Assembly (NCBI GenBank): GCA_023381645.1
Contig: JAMCRJ010000012.1
Location: 1 to 20,099, forward strand
Length of the DNA stretch: 20,099 bases
DNA from: Gammaproteobacteria bacterium
Lineage (GTDB): Bacteria; Pseudomonadota; Gammaproteobacteria; Acidithiobacillales; Acidithiobacillaceae
Direction: 5' to 3'
Positions 14,750 through 20,099 of the stretch are shown one piece after another (the stretch's first letter is position 1; the number at the start of each line of letters is the position of its first letter). Position numbers and translations under genes: made by a program. The notes beneath the pieces are model-generated. The model was not told the DNA's origin and did not search any database. It worked only from the letters and a program-made list of their open reading frames with translations.

Positions 14750-15443
14750 GAACGACGAAGCGGCAACACCAGCCGAAGCACAAGCACCAGATGCTGCTCA
14801 GGCACCTGCCAACACCCTGTTCATGGGCGACAGCGGCGAGTTGGCACTGGATACCCGGCGCGCCTTGGTGCAACTGCTGGCAGGGCCATCGCTCGACGGA
14901 CGTCGGCATCCAAAACTCTGGCCGATCCTGGTGCGCGACGAAGCGGTGATACGTCGGCGCCTTGCCGAACTGTTTCTCGAACTGGTTATCGACCGAGACG
15001 TACAAGTGGCCTTCACGCGCCAGGCAGATACCGGCGACCTCGAAGTGCCACTCCTGTTGCGTCGCGCCCAGTTGACGTTCATTGACTCCGTTCTGCTGCT
15101 CCACCTTCGCCAGCGATTGACCCAGGCGGACTCGCAGGGAGATCGTGCCGTGGTGTCGACAGATGAGATCACGGAGTTTCTATCCCTCTATGAGCGCGCT
15201 GCAAATACCGACCGTGCAGGATTCGTGAAACGGGTTCATGCCTCCGTCGAGAAGATCAAGAAGCACAGCATCCTGCAGAAAATTCGCTCGAGTGAGGATC
15301 GCTTCGAGATTTCACCGACGCTGAAGCTCCTCTTCTCGGCAGAGGAAATACAAGCGCTGACGCAGCTGTATCAGCGCATGGCGGCCGGAGAGACGCCAGC
15401 GCAACTGGCTCAGACCGACGCTGATGATGAGGCCGACCAATGA
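14736..15443 (+). CDS. jetB: Wadjet protein JetB (DUF4194, MukE/KITE-like)
   Basis: This 235-residue protein is the KITE-type subunit that binds JetA in the Wadjet SMC complex. An alanine/glutamate/proline-rich, probably disordered N-terminus (~1-30) precedes a winged-helix-like body (RRALVQLLAGPSLDGRRHPKLW; LAELFLELVIDRDVQVAF; LRRAQLTFIDSVLLLHLRQR). The second half has DEITEFLSLY and VEKIKKHSILQKI, ending in FEISPTLKLLFSAEEI, as in other DUF4194 proteins. The length is normal. GAGGGAG upstream of the ATG supports the start, which lies inside the end of jetA. The stop overlaps the jetC start in an ATGA, so JetB and JetC translation is coupled. Confidence 0.88.
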   Translation: MNWSENDEAATPAEAQAPDAAQAPANTLFMGDSGELALDTRRALVQLLAGPSLDGRRHPKLWPILVRDEAVIRRRLAELFLELVIDRDVQVAFTRQADTGDLEVPLLLRRAQLTFIDSVLLLHLRQRLTQADSQGDRAVVSTDEITEFLSLYERAANTDRAGFVKRVHASVEKIKKHSILQKIRSSEDRFEISPTLKLLFSAEEIQALTQLYQRMAAGETPAQLAQTDADDEADQ

Positions 15444-18400
15444 TCTCGGAACCCCAAACCGCCTCCTTGTTTGCCCGGGAGCAGTTCCGGATGACTCGCC
15501 TGCAGGTTTACAACTGGGGCACTTTCTCCGGCCTGCACGACGTGCCGATCAGCGAGAGAGGCTTTCTGTTTGTGGGTCGATCCGGCGCTGGGAAGTCGAC
15601 GCTTCTCGATGCATTTTCGGCGTTGCTGACACCACCTCGCTGGATCGACTTCAACGCTGCTGCGCGAGAGGCTGACCGCAGCGGTCGTGACCGAAACCTC
15701 GTCACCTACATACGGGGCGCGTGGGCCGAGCAGAAGGATGGGGAGTCGGGTGAGATCGCCACCCGCTACCTGCGCTCAGGGACGACCTGGTCAGCCTTGG
15801 CCCTGAGCTACCAGAACGCCTTGGGACAGTCTGTAGTGCTGGTTCAGGTGTTCTGGCTGCGCGGCAATGCGAACGGCAGCACCGACGTCAAACGCCACTA
15901 CCTTGTCCTGGAGCGGGCCTTTGACCTGCACGAGCTGGAGGATTTCGGTCAATCCAACTTCGACATCCGAAAGCTAAAAGCATCCTTCCCCGAGGCATTC
16001 GCCCGTGATGAGTTTCGCCCCTATTGCGAACGATTCTGCCGACTGCTCGGCATCGAGAGCGAAATGGCGCTGCGTTTGCTGCACAAAACCCAGTCGGCCA
16101 AGAATCTCGGCGACCTCAATACCTTCCTGCGCGAATTCATGCTCGACAAGCCCGAGACCTTCGAGGTGGCGGATCGCTTGGTCAGCGAATTTGGCGAACT
16201 CAATGCGGCCCACCAGGCGGTCGTCACAGCCCGCGAGCAGGTTCAAACGCTAGCGCCAGCACGGGAGCAGCACCAGCGCAGGGATTCGTTGATGCTGCAG
16301 CGCAATGGGTTGGATGAGCTTCGGCTGGGGGTTGATGGCTACCGGGAGACCCGCCGCATTGAGCTTCTCAAGAAGCACGTGGCATCCCTGGAGGTGCAGG
16401 CCAACGGCTCAGAAGGTGAAGTGGGTCGACGTCGAAGCACTCTGGATAACCACGCCACGAACTTGCGCGATCTGGAGCGACAGCACCGTGAAGCCGGCGG
16501 TGATCAGATCGAGCAATGGGAAGCCGAGAAATCGGGGCTGGAGGGCCAGCGCACAGATCGACTGCGCAAACGCGGTCAGGCCGAAGAGGCGTGCAAGAAG
16601 CTTGGCTGGAGCCTCCCGGATTCGCCTCAGGCCTTCGCTGAGCTGTTGGGCAACGCGCGGCAGGAGGTCGAACACTGGGAGCAGCGCAGCAACGCGAACC
16701 GCGAAGAACAGTTCCGCCTGGCCGGTGAAAAAAGGGACGCTGAGGCAGCATTTTCGCAAGCAGTGAAAGAGGTGCAGGCACTCCAGCGCCAGCCATCGAA
16801 CATTCCGGCCGACATGCTGGAAATGCGTCGAGACATCGCCGCCGCCATCGGGATCTCGGAGTCGGCACTCCCCTTCGTCGGCGAACTCATCGAGGTGAAG
16901 CCTGACGAGGCCGAATGGCAGGGGGCCATTGAGCGCGTATTGCACGGATTTGCGCTCTCACTCCTGGTGGACGAGCGCCAGTATTCGGCGCTGGCCAATT
17001 ACATCAACAACACCCATCTTGGGCAGCGTCTGGTGTATTACCGGACTGGCCGCCCGGAGACGTGGCAGGCCAAGCCCATTGAGGCCAATTCGCTCGTCCT
17101 CAAGCTGAACGTCAAGGAAGGGACGTATGCCGATTGGCTCCAGGCCGAGCTACGGCAACGCTTCGATTACACGTGCGTCGACTCCATTCAGTTGTTCAGG
17201 AGTGCGGAGCGCGCCATCACCCGTGAGGGCCAGGTCAAGCACAGCAAAACCCGGCACGAGAAAGACGACCGCAGAAGTGTCGGCGACCGACGCAACTGGG
17301 TGCTTGGATTCGATAACCGAGAGAAGCTCGGGCTCTTTGAAGCTCAGGCGCAGGAACTGGCTGACACGATTGCGCGCCTCGGTGGGGAGATCGACAACCT
17401 CTCTGACCAAGACAGGAATCGTACGGCCCGAGCGATGCAGTGCCAGACTCTGGTGAATCTCCAGTGGCAGGAAATAGATGTGCTCCCATTGCTGGATCGT
17501 ATTTCCACCATTGAGCGGCAGATCCGCGAAGCGCGCGAGGGGAACACCACCCTGCTGCAAATCAGTACGCAGATCGAGAAGCAAAAGAAACTCGTCGATG
17601 ATGCGGACAAGGAGCTTCGGCAGGCAACGCGTGCGCACGACTCGATTCTCGACCAGATCAAGACCAGCACCCAGAAACTGGAATCCCTCCTGCAGGACGC
17701 GTCTATCGTTCCATTGACGCCCCATCAGGTTTCGGGCCTCGACGAGCGCTTCGCCAAGCAGTCAGATGCAGTCCGGCTCGATAACGTCGACAAGGTGGCG
17801 ACCACTGTTGAGAGAGGGCTCAACACAGAAATCAGTGAGATCAAAGAGGAGATCGCTGATTGCGAGAAAGAAATAGAAACACGCTTTGCTGATTTCAAAC
17901 GGCAGTGGCCGATGGATGCTGGCGATATGGACACGAGCCTCGCCAGTGCGCAAGATTATTTCGCCAAGTTGGTTCGACTGGAAACGGATGGCCTGCCCGC
18001 CTATGAGCAGCGATTCTTCGAACTGCTGCAGAACCAAAGCCACCAGAATCTGGCGGCACTTTCCACCTACCTGAACGATGCGCGTAAGGCGATCCTGGAA
18101 CGGATGGATCTGGTCAATGACAGTCTTGGCCAGGTGCCGTTCAACCAAAGCACCAATCAACGTACCTATCTTCACATCGACGCCAGTGACCGGCAGCTTG
18201 TCGATGTCAAGGAGCTCAAGCAGGAGATCCAGCAGGCACTGAGCCATGCATGGACGGAGGACCGCGAGTTTGCCGAGGCGCGGTTTCTGGCTCTGCGCCG
18301 ACTTGTTGATCGACTCGCCAGTCAGGACCCCGAGCAGAAACGCTGGCGTGAGACGGTGCTCGACGTTCGACAGCATGTTGAGTTCATCGGACGAGAAATC

Positions 18401-18814
18401 GATGAAAGCGGCGTCGAGGTCGAGATCTACCGCAGCGGAGCAGGCAAGTCTGGCGGTCAACGGCAGAAGCTGGCCACCACCTGCTTGGCCGCAGCCCTGC
18501 GGTATCAACTGGGCGGCAACGACCATGGACTGCCGATGTATGCGCCCGTGGTGCTGGATGAAGCCTTCGACAAGGCGGATAACGAGTTCACCGCGTTGGC
18601 GATGAACATCTTCACCAATTTCGGATTTCAGATGGTGGTCGCCACGCCGCTGAAGTCCGTCATGACCCTTGAGCCATTCATCGGTGGCGCCTGCTTCGTG
18701 GATATCAGCGATCGGCGCGTGTCAGGCGTCCTGCTGATCGAGTACGACGGTGACCGTCAGCGGTTGAAGCTGCCGGAGCATGCTCGAGAGGCGGCTGGCG
18801 TTGAAGCTTCCTGA
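15440..18814 (+). CDS. jetC: Wadjet protein JetC (SMC/MukB-like ATPase)
   Basis: This 1124-residue ATPase is the motor of the type I Wadjet complex, which extrudes and recognises small circular DNA. The N-terminal head has Walker A GRSGAGKST (46-54, K52). Heptad-rich coiled coils (~225-460 and ~630-900) flank a hinge region at ~460-630 (ALPFVGELIEVKPDEAEW, IERVLHGFALSLLV). The C-terminal head carries the ABC signature SGGQRQKL (from 1004) and Walker B VVLDEAFDKAD with D1040 and E1041. All ATPase motifs are intact. It lacks the zinc hook expected of Rad50/SbcC, which supports a MukB-like assignment. It overlaps jetB by 4 bases and jetD by up to 35. There is no frameshift or internal stop over 3.4 kb. 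Confidence 0.93.
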   Translation: MISEPQTASLFAREQFRMTRLQVYNWGTFSGLHDVPISERGFLFVGRSGAGKSTLLDAFSALLTPPRWIDFNAAAREADRSGRDRNLVTYIRGAWAEQKDGESGEIATRYLRSGTTWSALALSYQNALGQSVVLVQVFWLRGNANGSTDVKRHYLVLERAFDLHELEDFGQSNFDIRKLKASFPEAFARDEFRPYCERFCRLLGIESEMALRLLHKTQSAKNLGDLNTFLREFMLDKPETFEVADRLVSEFGELNAAHQAVVTAREQVQTLAPAREQHQRRDSLMLQRNGLDELRLGVDGYRETRRIELLKKHVASLEVQANGSEGEVGRRRSTLDNHATNLRDLERQHREAGGDQIEQWEAEKSGLEGQRTDRLRKRGQAEEACKKLGWSLPDSPQAFAELLGNARQEVEHWEQRSNANREEQFRLAGEKRDAEAAFSQAVKEVQALQRQPSNIPADMLEMRRDIAAAIGISESALPFVGELIEVKPDEAEWQGAIERVLHGFALSLLVDERQYSALANYINNTHLGQRLVYYRTGRPETWQAKPIEANSLVLKLNVKEGTYADWLQAELRQRFDYTCVDSIQLFRSAERAITREGQVKHSKTRHEKDDRRSVGDRRNWVLGFDNREKLGLFEAQAQELADTIARLGGEIDNLSDQDRNRTARAMQCQTLVNLQWQEIDVLPLLDRISTIERQIREAREGNTTLLQISTQIEKQKKLVDDADKELRQATRAHDSILDQIKTSTQKLESLLQDASIVPLTPHQVSGLDERFAKQSDAVRLDNVDKVATTVERGLNTEISEIKEEIADCEKEIETRFADFKRQWPMDAGDMDTSLASAQDYFAKLVRLETDGLPAYEQRFFELLQNQSHQNLAALSTYLNDARKAILERMDLVNDSLGQVPFNQSTNQRTYLHIDASDRQLVDVKELKQEIQQALSHAWTEDREFAEARFLALRRLVDRLASQDPEQKRWRETVLDVRQHVEFIGREIDESGVEVEIYRSGAGKSGGQRQKLATTCLAAALRYQLGGNDHGLPMYAPVVLDEAFDKADNEFTALAMNIFTNFGFQMVVATPLKSVMTLEPFIGGACFVDISDRRVSGVLLIEYDGDRQRLKLPEHAREAAGVEAS

Positions 18815-19964
18815 AGATGTCCGGCAGTTTCTCACCCGTCGCTTTCACAGCAAGCACCGCGAGTGGTTGATCAGTGATCCGGGCGAGAGCCAGTGGCCGC
18901 TGGACGTTCCGCTCGGCATACCGACGGAACAGGCTGCGCTGAGGCAGGTCGACGGCGTTCGCGCTTGGGTGAGCGCATGGCAAATTTGGCAAGGAGTCGG
19001 CACCTTGTCCTGGTGTGAGCGCCGGTGGAAAGCGCTTGGCGTCCAGCGACTGCCAGAGAAACTGGCGTTACGAGGCCCTGAAGATGTTGCCTTGTGGATT
19101 GGTGAGTCCGCACGATGGCGGCGTGCTCAATCTCGCTACCAGACGCTCACTGCCCGCTGGCCGGTACTTGCGCAGCAGTTGCCGAGATATTTTGATGTCC
19201 TCGCTGACTACGGCGATGCCGATTTCCGTCGGCTGGAAGAGATGCTGGATTGGATCAATCTCCATCCAAAATCGAATCTCTACCCACGGCAAATTCCGGT
19301 TGCCGGTGCCGACAGCAAATGGCTGGATTCCAGAAAGGGCATCATCGCTGACTTGGTCGCAACGCTCCAAGGTGACCCAACAGGAGAGCACGACTTCTTC
19401 AGGCGCTGCGGTTTGAGGGCCCCGCCGCAGTTGATGCGCATGCGTGTCCTGGATCCAGAGCTAAGAGCCCGTTTGGGCGGTCTTGGCGATATCTCTGCTC
19501 CTTGTGAGGAGGTCGCGAGCATTGGCATACGACCAAAGAATGTCTTCGTTGTTGAGAACCTTCAAACTGGCCTTGCCTTTGATGACCTGCCAGGGGCGGT
19601 TGTGATCATGCGACTGGGTTACGCGGTTGACGTTTTGGGACAGCTGCCATGGCTACAACAGGCGCAATGTATCTACTGGGGTGACATTGATACGCATGGC
19701 TTTGCCATTCTTAATCGAGCCAGAACATACATCCCTAGCCTGAAGACTGTACTTATGGATGAGTCAACTCTGATGAGTCATCGCGATTTATGGGTCGAAG
19801 AGAAAGACCAGCACTCTTCTACAGAACTCCCATTACTTACCAATACCGAACAAAAGCTCTACCAGTTGATCAAGGGAAATGCCTGTGGTCAACAAGTCCG
19901 CCTCGAACAGGAGCGGATACGCTGGGTTGTGGCGTGGAATGCCATACAGACAAGTATTCGATGA
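18780..19964 (+). CDS. jetD: Wadjet nuclease JetD (DUF3322-DUF2220, TOPRIM-like)
   Basis: This 394-residue nuclease subunit cuts circular DNA after the JetABC motor has engaged it, in characterised Wadjet systems. The N-terminal ~200 residues are the DUF3322 arm (LKLPEDVRQFLTRRF, SQWPLDVPLGIPTE, ALRGPEDVALWI). The C-terminal DUF2220 domain resembles the topoisomerase VI/Spo11 TOPRIM fold: E259 in VVENLQT, and D302 and D304 in YWGDIDTHGF, are the expected metal ligands, followed by a C-terminal VRLEQERIRW. All look intact. ATG 18780 has GGAG only one base away. TTG 18801 (LKLPEDV) has AGAGG about nine bases upstream and matches family starts, so the true start may be seven codons later. The gene is last in the operon. 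Confidence 0.9.
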   Translation: MLERRLALKLPEDVRQFLTRRFHSKHREWLISDPGESQWPLDVPLGIPTEQAALRQVDGVRAWVSAWQIWQGVGTLSWCERRWKALGVQRLPEKLALRGPEDVALWIGESARWRRAQSRYQTLTARWPVLAQQLPRYFDVLADYGDADFRRLEEMLDWINLHPKSNLYPRQIPVAGADSKWLDSRKGIIADLVATLQGDPTGEHDFFRRCGLRAPPQLMRMRVLDPELRARLGGLGDISAPCEEVASIGIRPKNVFVVENLQTGLAFDDLPGAVVIMRLGYAVDVLGQLPWLQQAQCIYWGDIDTHGFAILNRARTYIPSLKTVLMDESTLMSHRDLWVEEKDQHSSTELPLLTNTEQKLYQLIKGNACGQQVRLEQERIRWVVAWNAIQTSIR

Positions 19965-19973
19965 TTCGAAGCC

Positions 19974-20099
19974 TGCTAAGCGACAATTACCTTGTCCGGC
20001 TGACGACAATTATCTTGGCCGGTAAAACCTGACGCCGGGCAGGAGCCTGAGTGAGGGATAAAGTAGCGTTCTTGACCTGTAAGGACAGGAGGACGCAAT
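19974..20099 (+). mobile_element. Probable left end of an IS21-family-like insertion sequence (partial)
   Basis: Ten bases after the jetD stop the sequence changes character. It has a tandem pair of 19-bp repeats, a short AT-richer leader, and AGGAGG (20087-20092) five bases before AT at the window's last two bases, as if the first gene (istA in IS21) begins at the edge. IS21-family ends carry multiple internal terminal repeats, often beginning with TG, and a TG occurs at about 19974. No transposase residues are visible in the window, so both the family and the exact boundary are inferred. Confidence 0.5.
19981..20022 (+). repeat. Two 19-bp direct repeats (period 23)
   Basis: The repeat at 19981-19999 (CGACAATTACCTTGTCCGG) recurs at 20004-20022 with 17 of 19 bases identical; the changes are C to T at repeat position 10 and T to G at position 15. 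The copies are head-to-tail on about two helical turns. This suggests transposase-binding sites at an insertion-sequence end. Confidence 0.8.

Noticed and set aside
1..20099. tRNA, rRNA or CRISPR array
   Set aside because: No cloverleaf-like, rRNA-like or regularly spaced repeat-spacer sequence was seen; coding density is nearly complete.

Overview
The window looks like a chromosomal segment of a chemolithoautotrophic gammaproteobacterium or acidithiobacillus. Acidithiobacillus is my best guess. The guess rests on nitrogen-fixation-type accessory genes, molybdenum-handling genes (modD, mop) and a compact sucrose-metabolism operon (fructokinase, sucrose-phosphate synthase, sucrose synthase), all in moderately GC-rich DNA. 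The taxon is inferred, not proven.

Region 1 (1-1401, + strand) is the tail of what is probably a nif cluster. It holds a [2Fe-2S] ferredoxin, an unassigned 74-aa protein and a SIR2-like protein, each with its own Shine-Dalgarno. Region 2 (1450-4130, - strand) is an aldehyde dehydrogenase, a Mop molybdate-binding protein and ModD, all reading toward the ferredoxin group. The mop-modD gap holds three perfect inverted repeats. Region 3 (4333-6137) is a group-2 truncated haemoglobin convergent with an MFS transporter; their stop codons share one CTAG.

Region 4 (6321-12312, + strand) is a translationally coupled operon in which every junction overlaps: a minimal MscS channel, a PfkB fructokinase, a sucrose-phosphate synthase with an intact-looking phosphatase domain, and sucrose synthase. 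SPS/SPP would make sucrose from UDP-glucose and fructose-6-P. SuSy would split it reversibly into NDP-glucose and fructose, the kinase would recycle fructose, and the channel could vent solute on hypo-osmotic shock.

Region 5 (about 12346-19964) is a defence island. A complete type I Wadjet operon, jetABCD (SMC-like anti-plasmid system), is read rightward. Divergent from it is a BrxR/CapW-type winged-helix regulator that appears to have lost its WYL core. That gene is followed by a 58-aa stump of a DUF262 (GmrSD-type) gene, cut off just where the island meets the sucrose operon. The right end (about 19974-20099) has a tandem 19-bp repeat pair and a strong ribosome-binding site at the window edge, which resembles the left end of an IS21-family element. 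The left part of the island therefore looks partly decayed, while the Wadjet genes look intact.

No tRNA, rRNA or CRISPR array was seen, and no gene-free stretch exceeds about 200 bases.
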